64,000 bases of DNA from assembly GCA_916700875.1 (NCBI GenBank), contig CAKAKS010000031.1, forward strand, positions 10,945,624 through 11,009,623, in the 5' to 3' direction. The notes under the pieces were generated by a model, which saw only the letters and a list, made by a program, of their open reading frames with translations, was not told the DNA's origin and searched no databases. The position numbers and the translations under genes are program-made. The stretch's first letter is position 1; every line of letters starts with the position of its first letter. Origin of the DNA: Sebastes aleutianus. Lineage: Eukaryota > Chordata > Actinopteri > Perciformes > Sebastidae. Below, piece by piece: positions 37,953 through 48,771 of the stretch.

Positions 37953-38591
37953 GGTAACACTTCATTTTATAGGTCCGCAAATTTCATGGTAATTAGGTGA
38001 TAATCAGCAAGTAACCTTTTTGAAATTTCTTTGGAATTACTGCCAATTACCCCAATATTTACCTCAAAATTGATCGAAAATGACTTTAATATGAACATTA
38101 TTTAGTAATTGTATGCTAAAATAGCATATAATTGTTAAAATAAGGCCCTCAGGCTTGAGAAGCGGCTGTGTGCTGCTCTTCATCGGAACCAAAACTAATA
38201 GAAGACACTTCTGATCAGGCACAAATCTCACCATTGTGTGACTTATTGGCTACACAAATGTAACCTGGTAGCTAATGTAATGATTCAGGGAGTTTTTTTT
38301 AAGGCATTTCAAATAAGTTATTTGCTAATTATTATCTATTTAACATCGGACATGGAAATAAAAGCATATCAATTAACTTTGTATTTTTTTCCTGGAAATG
38401 TATTTAATAAATATTGGGAAATAGCAGAATATAATGATTAAATTATGTTTGTAATAAAGTCATTTTTCAAAAAAATTTTGGTAAATATTGGGGTAATTTG
38501 GCAGTAATTCCAAATAAATTTCAAATAGTTGACTTGCTAATAATCACTTAATTACCATGAAATTTGCTGACCTGTGAAATGAGGTGTTACC
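37953..38591. mobile_element. MITE with long inverted termini and 8-bp target duplication
   Basis: The termini begin ggtaacac (37953) and end gtgttacc (38591). Inverted similarity continues inward for roughly 120 bp (atttcatggtaattaggtga against a matching right arm; ggaattactgccaattaccc likewise). The flanks gttgctat (37945-37952) and gttgctgt (38592-38599) form an 8-bp target duplication with one mismatch. Eight-bp duplications are typical of hAT elements. It has no coding capacity. Confidence 0.85.
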
Positions 38592-38639
38592 GTTGCTGTT
38601 TAGATCCCGCCCTGTTTCCTACAAAATTACGTTCCCATA

Positions 38640-39015
38640 CAACTGCTTGTTTTTAAAGCCTTGAATGGTCTGGCTCCTGCCTATATCTGTGATTTGCTGA
38701 CTCCCTATTAGCCTGATCGCTGCTTGAGATCCTCTGGCAGGGCCCTAGTAATGGTTCCAAAATCCAGACTTGTCACCAAAGGTGACCAGACTTTTGCTGT
38801 CCGGGTTCCTCAGCTGTGGAGCTCCCTGCCTGAGGATCTCAGGCTGGCAAGCTCAGTATCTTCCTTTAAATCTCTTCTCCTTTAAGACTCACTTTTATCT
38901 CATGGCTTTTTCTTAATTAATGGTATATTGTTATGATTTTATCTTGTTTAGATCTTAAGTTCTGGATATTAATCATGCTTTTATTGAAAAGCACTTTGTA
39001 ACTTTGTTTTTGAAA
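38640..39015 (+). pseudogene. LINE ORF2 C-terminal fragment (L2/Rex1-like), defective
   Basis: Translation from 38643 gives FKALNGLAPAYICDLL, RCLRSSGRALVMVPKSR, KGDQTFAVRVPQLWSSLP and EDLRLASSVSSFKSLL, the familiar tail of fish non-LTR retrotransposon reverse transcriptase proteins. It is broken by a TAG after the DLLTPY segment and by a shift near 38880 just before the expected end. An AT-rich 3' UTR-like stretch follows. It is severely 5'-truncated, as usual for LINE insertions. Confidence 0.8.
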
Positions 39016-40023
39016 GGTGCTAGGTGTTTAGAAGAAAACATGTTTTGTTGTAGATTATGGTCACAGTTTTAAACCGTTTTAAACATGTGGTTAACGTTGA
39101 AAATTGAAACAAAACAAAACAAAAAACGCAACAACACTACTTCATTAGCTTTAGGCAACAAAACTACTGGGTTAGGTTTAGTAAAAACACATCACGGTTT
39201 GAATTAAAATGACTACATTTTACATTCATGGAAAGTCTGGTGTTTTTTGACTTTCTTGCTTGTTATACTTTTAATTATACCATATAATTTTCAATAACTT
39301 TATCATTTCAAATAACTATCATTAAAGGTTGCTCTATATACTACGTCACCTGCTCTGCGCGTCACTTTTTGTACTACTACTTACAGACGTATTTGTGATA
39401 CAAACGTAATTGCCGACAAAATACGCTTCCATCCAAACGTAATTGAGAATAGTTTTATGGAAATTTAATTTTTAGGAAACAGGGCTGTTAGATCTGATTT
39501 TTTTTTTTCCAATTTTAGCCAGTTTTATTAGGCAAAATCATGACGGCCTTATCCAATTGGAACCTTTGCAAACTTTAAGAAACTAAAACACTTTTTACAT
39601 GTAAAATTGTGACCTCAGACCTCATCATTTATTGGGTCCCATGTGGTTTGCTTCAAGAACAAGTTACCTCCTGCAGTCAAATAACCAGGTGTTGGTGTGT
39701 AAATGTGGGATAATACCTGAGGACTCTGTAAAAAAACCTTGGCAGTGCTGCAGTGCTCTTGTTTTAAGGCCGACTGCTCCGAGTAACATTTCACTGATAA
39801 CATCGCTCATGAGTAACTCAGAATCCCTATCTCTGTCTATTTCTGTCTGCCTTCGTGCTCTCCTCCTCTGAGATTCCACTGATAACATCTGAGGGTCCAT
39901 TTCTCTCATTATCTCTGTCTCTCTCTTTCTTTCTGTCATTCCCTGCTCTCTTATTGGTTGTGTTTCCTTCTCTGCTCTCTCCTCTCTCTCTCTATCTTAT
40001 ACCCCTCTATGTGTATGTATGAC

Positions 40024-40027
<4 letters not shown>

Positions 40028-40062
<35 letters not shown>
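40028..40062. repeat. (GA)n microsatellite
   Basis: It is an uninterrupted GA run of about 17 units. Confidence 0.95.
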
Positions 40063-40067
<5 letters not shown>

Positions 40068-40984
40068 TTGTATTACTTTGATAACATCAGGGAGTCAGGA
40101 GGAAACAGAGGAGCTGTTTGGAAGTCTTCATTTATACTTGGGAGATGGCCAAGGCTCATTGAATTTGCTGCAAGTGCTGTGTGTGAGAGTGTGCGAGTGT
40201 GGCTGTCTGGTTTGTCAACACAGTGTAGACAGGCTACTTTTGAAACTCTTTTTTTTTCAATGCTTTTCTGCTCACACACGCACACCTGCAATCAGTCAGA
40301 AAAACAAGAAAAAAAACACACTCGCCACGAGAAAGATGCAGGCACACACATGCTCCTCTTTAGTTTCTTATCAAAATTAAATTGAAAGTAACTGAAAACG
40401 CTCTCCAGCTCCAGTTGCCAGGACTTACAATCAGAATAACATCAATTAGCCAGAGGCTTTACCATACAAGGAGTTTATCTTGGTGTTTACAAGCTGCTCA
40501 CATTGCAGCATATTCATACTGTGACAGGACCTCACATATAGTTTACATACTCTATACATTTATATACAGACAAAATGTGTTGCTGACACATTGAGATTAA
40601 ATGCCTCAAGTTATCTTATCTTTTACTTGTTATGTCTGTGCTGAGTGAGACGGCGGTGTTGAGGTTGAAATATGCTGGGGATGGAACTGAAGTGGCGTGA
40701 AAGCAGACTGATGTTGAACCGCGGTTGAGCGTTGCAGGCTGTCGTGCCGTCATCCTGTTCGGTTCGTTAAGAGTGGGCTTTCTGCTCAGTTTTAAAGCAA
40801 ACTATAGTTTGAATGATTTACAACTAAAACATACAGTAAATAGTTGAAATTTCATCCCAGAGATTTCATCCCCTCATTCTAGGTTCAACTCTTTATTGAT
40901 GCGTGTATAATGCAAAGAGGGTGCCATAATCAGTAGTGAAAAAGGTACACAACGCCAAGGAATTTTAAGAATGACAAAGAAAGA

Positions 40985-41255
40985 GAAAAAACATAAATAA
41001 ATTACATGATATATATATATAAATAAATTAAACGAAAATAATAAATAAATACATTTAAATAAATGCATTTAAATAACTGAATAAAAAAATTATTGAAAAA
41101 AAATAAATCAAATCATCTCCTAATTCTAGTTTCATTCTAGCTATAAGTGAATGAAATTATATAAATAAAATAAATAAAAAAATATACAACAACAACATAA
41201 ATAAATTAAAATAAGTAAATTAAAAGATAAAATAAATTCAACAATAAATGAATAA
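40985..41255. repeat. A/T-rich (AAATA)n-like low-complexity block
   Basis: It is dominated by aataaat and aaataaa units with scattered interruptions. Confidence 0.85.
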
Positions 41256-42097
41256 AAAATGTCATCCCCTATTTCTAAATTGTGTTGCCTATTTAACATT
41301 GTTCCGCTCATTTATGGCGCCCCCTCTCTCTCTATTGTAAGAGAAGCTAACAGGTGATTTGTCGTCGTCGCAATGAAAATGTTCAGACTACACACTGTCA
41401 GCTTGGTAATGGGCCAATGACGTGAACAAGACCTCAGTGGAGTAGAAAAATTAATTAAAATTGTCCGTTGTGCTTATCAGACTATGAGCTTAAAATGTGA
41501 CTACATCATTACAGATTGAATATTCACATTTTTTACACATTCAAATGAGGATTTTCAAATAAAAAGTGACATCGCTACGACTCACTGTGCTGCATCGCTG
41601 CTGTAGTTGTACGCTGTAGGTGCTTGTGTAATCTGCTTTTGTGGAAAATGTGTGAAACCGGTTGACATGTTTCACTTCTCGTGATGCCGCTGCTGGCAAA
41701 GTGATATTTGGCTCTAGTGCGTACAGTTAATAAGTTGGTATTACAGTTCTCAACAGACTAATGACAGACTGTTGAAAAGTGATCTAAATGGAATTAATGT
41801 AACCTCTCCTCAAAGATGCTCCACTAAGCACTCTTAGCTACTTTTCTTGCAAATCCTAAACTAAGCCAACACGCTGCAGCGCGAGAGCAGCGAGAGTTGT
41901 TTCAGCCGAGCCGCCGAACACTCCAGATCTCCACATGTGGGAATCTGACTGTGATGATGTTTGCTCTGGATGCACACACCCACCCCACTCCATCTCAACA
42001 AGAGGGGACATTTCCATGACAAAGGACAATTATTGACTTTCATTGGCTCCGCTTGCTTTGATATCAGCAAGGGGTGTGTCTGTGTGTGCGTGCTGGA

Positions 42098-42116
42098 GGG
42101 GGGGGGGGGGGGGGGG
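42098..42116. repeat. Poly-G run (19 G)
   Basis: An uninterrupted G19, followed at 42125-42150 by GGA/GAA units. Runs of this length are prone to sequencing error. Confidence 0.93.
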
Positions 42117-42416
42117 CAGCGGTGGAGGAGGAGAAGAAGAAGAAACAGGGGGACCTGATGAAAGGAGCCGAGTGGGAAAATGCACCCGCTGACCCGCAGT
42201 GCACTAACAGAAGAGGAGGATCACAGCGGAGAGAAAGAAATCATTCATTAAGGGTTTTTCTTTCTTTCACTGCGCTCCTGTTTTCTGTATCCTTCCTCAT
42301 TTTCTCGCTCGTGTTTTCCTCCTGTCTATCTCTTTCCATCCCTTAACCTCACCCCCACCCCTTTTTTTTTTTAAAACTCTCTTTCTTTTTATCTGCCTAT
42401 GACTGATCCTCCCCCA

Positions 42417-42448
42417 CCTCCTCCTCCTCCTCCTCCTCCTCCTCCTCC
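42417..42448. repeat. (CCT)n trinucleotide run
   Basis: About ten cct units, C-rich on the + strand, about 300 bp after the G19 run. Confidence 0.95.
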
Positions 42449-43161
42449 CTTCACAGCCATAATTTAAGGGGCTGAAAGGCACGGCGAGCGGAGAAAGAGG
42501 AGAAGAGAGAGGCTGAGAAAGAGGGGAGAACCCTGCAGATGAGGGCCTTTCCTTCACGGACGTGGCACAGATGTGAGGGTGTTTTTTGTGAAATGAGTCG
42601 GGGAGGGGCGGCGATAGGCTAATTTGCGTGGCATAAAGACGGGGCCCTTTTCATATGCAGAGCGCCACTTTGATGCGCGGCCCGATGAAAGCTGGAGGGA
42701 GCGCAGGGGAGAGGAGAAGAGAGGGTGACGGAGGGGTTCTTTGTCCCCTGACAAGAAGGCATCTGCTCCAGGCTGCCCTCCTCTCCTCCTCTCCTCTGCT
42801 ACACCGAGGGCTCCCACAATGGGCCAGCCGACAGAGAAAAGTGTCATCAGGAGCACCTTAGAAAACAGAACATGAAAAAAAAAACACCCACAGCCGCTTG
42901 GGTCGGCCTGGTTTGGCGTACGGGTATGCATATCAATACAGATTCATTTGAGATCTGAGAGCGCATACACACGGACAAACACATTCACAGATGCACGCCG
43001 AAGTTGTGAAAACACACAGACGTACTGTAGACACATTTACATAGTTCCACAGCTGACAAAACACATCTTCACTCTGACTGATTGCTCCCATTGAGAAACA
43101 AATAAGCCATACAAACTTTCCTCTTTTATGGGACTCGAGATCAATGGCTCGCAGGGTGAAA

Positions 43162-43201
43162 GGTGTGTGTGTGTGTGTGTGTGTGTGTTTGTGTGTGTGT
43201 G
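43162..43201. repeat. (GT)n microsatellite
   Basis: A GT run with one interruption (ttt) near its middle. Confidence 0.95.
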
Positions 43202-43861
43202 AGAGATCAGAAGGGTGAGAGCATGTGCCGAGGTGAGCGGCGGCGGCGGTTTCTCTGTGTGTAGAGAGCGTCGGACCTTCAGAGTGCGTGTTTATGTGTA
43301 TTCGTGTGCATGTATGCATATGTGTGTCCTCGCGGTGCTGATCATAGGCGGCAGGCTCACCGGGGCCCTCTCGCCAAACACTGGCTGATTTCACGCTCGC
43401 ACAATAGCTGAAATCTCTGCAGTAGAGCATGGAGGGTTTTGGCAGGGAAAACTGTCTCCTTTACTATAATAGTTAGTTCAGTAAATCTGAACGCTTTTTA
43501 ACTCACCTGTTTGGGTTTTAGATCACGTCTGGGTTTCTGTCACTCAACGAGATGTAATAAAAAGATATTTGTGTGAGATGCTTGGGTGAATTCTGGCCTT
43601 GCTAGCAGCGTGGCTCTACGGCAATGCAGACTGTTCTCAGTCACCGTTTGTAGCTGTACCTATAAGAAACATAATGCACTGTAATTTGTGTATATTCCAA
43701 AAAAAACAATTTGTATGTAATCCACACAATCGTGAACCAGGAAGCATAAAGAGCGACAAATGCAGCATATGGAGGAGGTCGGGGTGGATGGGTGGGTCAA
43801 AAAACACCAGTTTCTCCCCAAGGAGACCGGTGTTGGTGTCCATAAGAGTAACTTCCGTACT

Positions 43862-44025
43862 TAAAGGCAGGGTTGACGATGTTATCCAGTATACACTATT
43901 TGTTATATTGGTTGAAATGGTCTTTACACCCCGACAGCTCTGAAAAAGAACAGGAAATGAGCCGACATCTGTAACTGCTGTAATCCTGTTGCCTTGGAAG
44001 GAGCCCCGAGGGGAGGGGGTGTGGT
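43862..44025 (+). repeat. Dispersed fish repeat fragment (TTAAAGGCAGGGTTG type)
   Basis: It begins ttaaaggcagggttgacgat and includes cagtatacactatttgttat and ggaaggagccccgag, in the order of a repeat I recognise from fish genomes. The right side is truncated. Confidence 0.55.
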
Positions 44026-44314
44026 GGGTTTAGACGCAGCTCCTGAGGCGATGCTACTTTCAAGTGACGCCATTTCTGTAGTTATTTGAACCCAAAGCAC
44101 CATCTTTACCTTAACCTAACTAAGTAGTTTTTATTTCCTAAACCTAGCCATGTTGTTTCCTGTGAAGACAGAAGTTTATTTTGAAAAGACTGTATTGCAT
44201 GTAACATGCAGAAATTGACACTTTGCTTGACATTCGTAGGAAAACGCACAAAAAATAACTTTCCGTAAAATATCATACGGATCGTTGTAAGAGGATATGT
44301 TGGGCAATGTTTGT

Positions 44315-44746
44315 TTGTTGGTTGGTCACTTGGTCGGCCCACCACTTTGGTCCAGACTGAAATATCTCAATATTGGATTGCGATTACATTTTCTACAGAC
44401 ATTCCTGGTTTATTGATTAATCAATTAATCCTATCCACTTTGGTGGTCCTCTGACCTTTTCTCTTTTCTCTAGCGTCACCATATGGTTCACTGTCTGCTA
44501 TATATATCACCTTTATTTAACTAGGAATCCTAATAATTTTGATGCCTTAACTTTTTGTCCAGCATCATCAACAGGACACTTTATGACTGGTGTCATTCTC
44601 ATCAGCCTCAGCTGTAGTTTGTTTAGTGCTAATTAAGTGCACATTTTGCTAACACACTAAACCTAAGATCTAGCTTAAAGTACCACTGTGCTTTAGTACG
44701 GCCTCACAGAGCCGCTAACATGGCTGTTGGTCTTGTTTAGATATGT
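44315..44746 (+). repeat. Dispersed repeat family G, copy 2 (longer)
   Basis: It shares the ccaccactttggtccagac start with the 29.1-kb copy. It then extends through catcagcctcagctgtag, tttagtgctaatta and cctcacagagccgctaacat, the right-hand part of this common fish repeat. Confidence 0.65.
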
Positions 44747-45150
44747 TTGCATCTGTGAATGGCTGTAACCGATGAAACAAATCTTGAATTGAAACCTATT
44801 TCCACCTTTTTTTATCTGTTTGCTGTCAGTTAATGTCACAGCTTCCATCTATTATCCCCCTTCAGAGCCTGAAACATGAGCAACATTACTTCCTTGTGTC
44901 GTTTTACACTACTTGATTAATATTAAACTCAAGGAAGTTCTTTAACTTGAGTGAATATATTCGTATTTTATACTTTTTTCAAGATGAAACAGGTGAACAT
45001 GAGCAACGCCATGCATTATTAGTCCTGTAGCTTCATTTGTTTACGTACACACACATTTACTTGCTCTTGCTGAATCAGTACATGAGGCCGGAGAGCCATC
45101 GGGGTATACAAATAAATCGATCAATAACTAATTGTCATTTCTCATTCTAG

Positions 45151-45297
45151 GTGATCTTCGCCCTGAACCAGACGTTATTACAGCAGGAGTCTTTAAGGGC
45201 AGGAAGCCTACAGGTCCCATACACCACCGAAGACCTCATCAGACACTACAACTGTGGAGATCTCAACTCCATCATCTTCAATCATGACACCTCACAG
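45151..45297 (+). CDS. trabd2b: TIKI-family Wnt metalloprotease (trabd2b-like), coding exon 3
   Basis: Exon of 49 codons (residues 224-272), beginning VIFALNQTLLQQES and ending CGDLNSIIFNHDTSQ, a segment well conserved in TIKI1/TIKI2. The acceptor is ttctag at 45145-45150; the donor is gtcagt from 45298. Both boundaries are phase 0 and continue exactly from exon 2 (the ...LNFSQ | VIFALNQT junction reads across as in other family members). N229 (NQT) is a potential N-glycosylation site. The IIFNHDTSQ ending resembles TRABD2B more than TRABD2A as I recall them, which is part of the reason for choosing trabd2b. It lies 31.4 kb from exon 2 and was too short to appear as a long open frame. Confidence 0.95.
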
Positions 45298-45745
45298 GTC
45301 AGTCTTATCTTATCGTGTCTTATGTAGCAGTGGACTTTAACTACTTTCCCTCTAGTTAATAAGCCAAGAGTCATATTGACCCATTGACCTTTTGGAGTGT
45401 CCCAGTGACATGACCCTTGACCTCGTACCTTCACCCCTAACCCTCTGACCGACCTTTCGCCCCCCCACTCCTCCTCCTGCACCCTCCCTTCTACCAGCTT
45501 CTCTATACTGTCGCCAATTTAGTTCTTCCTTCCATCATCCTCGCCATGTCTTTCTCTCTATTATTTGTTATCCTTCCTCTTAACTATGCACCTTGGTCAG
45601 TCAAATACACATTTTTGAGTTTCTAGAATTCAATTTTCTTTGTGAAAATTGAATGAAAGTGCTGGGAAAAAACAAAGCAAAATATATCTCTTCTCCCTTT
45701 TCACCATTATGACTTGACCGAACCATCATCCCTGCACCCTTCCAG
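45298..45745 (+). other. trabd2b intron 3 (448 bp)
   Basis: It is a short intron bounded by gtcagt (45298) and a tccag acceptor (45745), phase 0. It has pyrimidine-rich stretches and no recognisable repeat. Its small size contrasts with the 31-kb and at least 18-kb introns on either side. Confidence 0.9.
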
Positions 45746-45920
45746 GTCCCTAACTTCAACAATGTGACGCTGCCGCCCAGCGAGCAGGTGACCGCCCAGG
45801 AAATAGACAGCTACTTTCGACAGGAACTCATCTACAAGAGGAATGAGAGGATGGGAAAGAGGGTCAAGGCACTGCTAGAGGAGCACCCTGACAAGAGCTT
45901 CTTCTTCGCCTTCGGAGCAG
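45746..45920 (+). CDS. trabd2b: TIKI-family Wnt metalloprotease (trabd2b-like), coding exon 4 (last one found in the window)
   Basis: Exon of 58 codons plus one base (residues 273-330). It starts VPNFNNVTLPP, continues with EQVTAQEIDSYFRQELIYKR and NERMGKRVKALLEE, and ends FFFAFGA. The acceptor is tccag at 45741-45745; the donor gttggt begins at 45921. The final G is the first base of a split Gly codon (phase 1). The family's second GX2H motif (G329-A-G331-H) is therefore cut by intron 4, with its His encoded in exon 5. N278 (NVT) is a potential glycosylation site. The EQVTAQEIDSYFRQ and NERMGKRV residues favour TRABD2B over TRABD2A, though paralogue choice is from memory. Exons for the end of the catalytic domain, the variable linker and the membrane anchor are not in this window, so the gene is partial here by window truncation, not by mutation. 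Confidence 0.95.
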
Positions 45921-46746
45921 GTTGGTGTTGAATACATATTATAAAGGAATATAAAATGGGATAAAGAAAAATTAATTGATATTCAAGCATCAACTACACA
46001 GAAGCCCTGTGTGTTTTAACATTTAGGTCTTCATTAGTTTCCGTTCATCAAACTTCAATGAGATTACTTTTATCTCTACAACAAAGTGACTTAAATTCCT
46101 CTTTTTGTGAGGCAGAGCACTTCTGCAAAGGAGAGCTTAACAAACTGAGCAGCTTAACAAACTCATGTAGAGAAAGAGAAAACAAAGACAACTTAAGAAA
46201 GTGGAGACTGAAAATCTGATCGGTGAGGTGGAACTCGCGGATTATTTACTGGCTGTGACAAATGCATACGATGTTCTATCTTTCAGGATTTCACATTGTT
46301 TCCCAAGACACCTCTCTTACTTGCCTTTTATGACAAATTCCCATTTTCTTTTTTCAGTTTCTCCTCTCATTGTTGGTTGATTCTGTTCATAAGCAGCCTT
46401 GCAATTGATCAGCTAAACTAAACTAGACTAGACGAAACCATTGACCTACAGCTTTATCAGCTCAGGGTCCAAATAAAACCGAGTCGTGTCGGGTGTTTCT
46501 CTAAAGCAGAGGCTCAATAAAAATGCTTTTATCAGTTCATGACTGACCAGAAACAGACATGTGGCCTGTTTGAGTCTCTCTCACATAGTTTTAGAAATGT
46601 CAGTTCAATTCTTTGAATTCCTCTATAAGTATGTAGCAACCTCATAAGAGCCTGATAAGAGACTTGACTTGAAACAGGGAGGATACAGAGACCAGATAAC
46701 AGCAAAGACGTTTCCACAAAGTTGTCTACTTAAGCAGGGATGCCTC

Positions 46747-46771
46747 TGTGTGTGTGTGTGTGTGTGTGTGT
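46747..46771. repeat. (GT)n microsatellite
   Basis: It is an uninterrupted GT run of about 12 units. Confidence 0.95.
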
Positions 46772-47384
46772 TCATGTTTCTTGGTTGGATGATGCATATC
46801 TAAGGCAGACAGTCTTTGTCTTGTGGGAGTCTCATTGGCTGGTTTGGACTCTGGTTGTTTAATCAAAGCATTGTTCACACCTAATAAATGTGAGACGCCG
46901 GCGAAGCGATTTCGCAATCATTCGCTCAGGTGGGTCTAGATAAAGTTTTTTAGTTAACTTTTTATGTCATGCCAAACATTTAACGCATCCCACATAAGAC
47001 AGTGCTGTATATCTAACATTTAAAAATATAACAAGACATCTTGCAAACACACATACAAAAAAAAAAGAGACAAACACCAACATAACACTATATGTACGTA
47101 CTTTAAAGTAACCTGTGTTTACGTGCAAAATTTCAAGTAAAGTATGCTCGAATAGCAGAAGAGATAATAAAAATGCTACAAGTCTAAACATATGTGCAAG
47201 GCAAATGACATCTGCAGGTAAATTACCATTTCCATGAATAAGTAGTTTTAGTTATTGTGACCAGATGTCTCCAAACTTTATTTTATTTTGTTTCTAGCAG
47301 GGTAACTGTACCAGGAAATAAGCATTCAAATTAGGCTTTTTCTTATTTCTTGGAGGAACTTGGAGGAACATCATTTATAGGGAA

Positions 47385-47712
47385 TCTACTAACAATTATT
47401 TTCATATTGATTCATCTTTTCTCGATTAATCGATTTATCATTTTGTCTATACAGTGTCCGAAAATACTGAAAAATGCCCATTGTAATTTTACGCAACCCA
47501 AAATGATGTATTCAAATAGCCTGTTTTAATTGACCAACAGTCCAAAACCCAAAGATTCGTTCAAATATGACACAGAAAAGCATGAAATACTCACATTTGT
47601 GAAGCTGAAAACTACAAATGTTTGGTGTTTTTCCTTGAAAAGTAACTAAAAAGATGAATCAATTATCAAAATAGCTGATAATAAATTATTGTCGACTGAG
47701 TAATCATTGCAG
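47385..47712. repeat. Dispersed repeat family C-like copy
   Basis: It has ctcgattaatcgatttatca near one end and attatcaaaatagctgataa near the other. The internal ccaaaacccaaagattcgtt segment resembles the copy at 12.3 kb. Confidence 0.5.
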
Positions 47713-48706
47713 CTCTCATTACTTTTCATTTATTTATATATTTTAATGTAAATAATTCCTTTAAACAACTTCCACTCAAGGAAATTACCAGAAATCAAGT
47801 GTTTGTAAATCAATTTAAATCTTTGAATCTAAAACATTTGATGCAAAATGTGTAATTTCTTCACATTATGCAATGAACTAAAGAAAGATGGAAGAAGATG
47901 GAAGAGCAAATAAATCAAAAATAAAACAGATCCAGTGATAAATCTATCATCAAGTGTAAGAAAATAAAGTATATAATTGAATGGAAGTGTACTACAGCTT
48001 AATGCTTGAATTAGAATGTCCATTTTGCGTCTCATAAATGTGCACCTCATCACACTCGCACATAAATGGCACAATATGGACTTTTAAGTTAACTAAGTCA
48101 ATCTATCATCACTGAAACCATAAAAGCTTCAACAAAATGTATGAAATTTATTACGGTGAAGGGCACATATACTTTGGAAAGAATCTGTTCGCCCCAAAAT
48201 TTGATTTAGCTCATTATGGGATATATGTATGAAGGAGAGGGGATCACATTTTAGTGCCATCAATTTCACAGTCAGTTTTTCCCTGTGATGACATCGTCAG
48301 AAACGTCCTCATCCAAAGTTTCTTTGGTCATTTAGAAGCAGAGACGCAGCAAAGTTTGAGCAGAGAGAGAGAGAGAGAGAGGCCTTCACAGTCTGTTGGT
48401 CTCCGAGCTGGCAGGAAACAGCTGAGGAAAAGCAGACACACACACACACACGCACACACTCAAGCCCTAACAAGGAGTACATTTCACAGCGTGTCCCTGA
48501 GGAGGTGCCTTTACAAGGGCTTGGTCTAAAAAGGTGTGTGCCTCTGTGTGTATCTGTGTGTGTGTGTGTATGAGCCGGTGAGTGAAAGTGATACGGGCAA
48601 TCAGCCCAGAAGCACTAGTCTTAGACATGCGGAGGGCAGGTTGGGTCGGCGTGTACAAGGAACGGGATGGGGCGCATTAGGGTGCACGCACATGTGCATA
48701 TGCATG

Positions 48707-48707
<1 letters not shown>

Positions 48708-48765
<58 letters not shown>
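48708..48765. repeat. (CA)n microsatellite, 29 units
   Basis: A pure CA run, the longest in the window. Further short CA runs lie at 48435-48455 and 48839-48876. Confidence 0.97.

Positions 48766-48771
<6 letters not shown>

Larger units (their letters stand above)
13756..45150 (+). other. trabd2b intron 2 (31.4 kb)
   Basis: It is a very long intron between the catalytic-core exon and exon 3, bounded by gtgagt and ttctag, phase 0. About a third of it can be assigned by eye to dispersed repeats, MITEs, one LINE tail and microsatellites, listed separately. The stretches between these (for example 15320-17600, 18650-19530, 22000-23700, 24200-25370, 25870-27340, 30000-32200, 32540-33870, 35600-37800, 39030-43850) show only short chance open frames and simple-sequence runs. 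I cannot support any gene in them on either strand. They may hold enhancers, which I cannot show. Confidence 0.8.
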
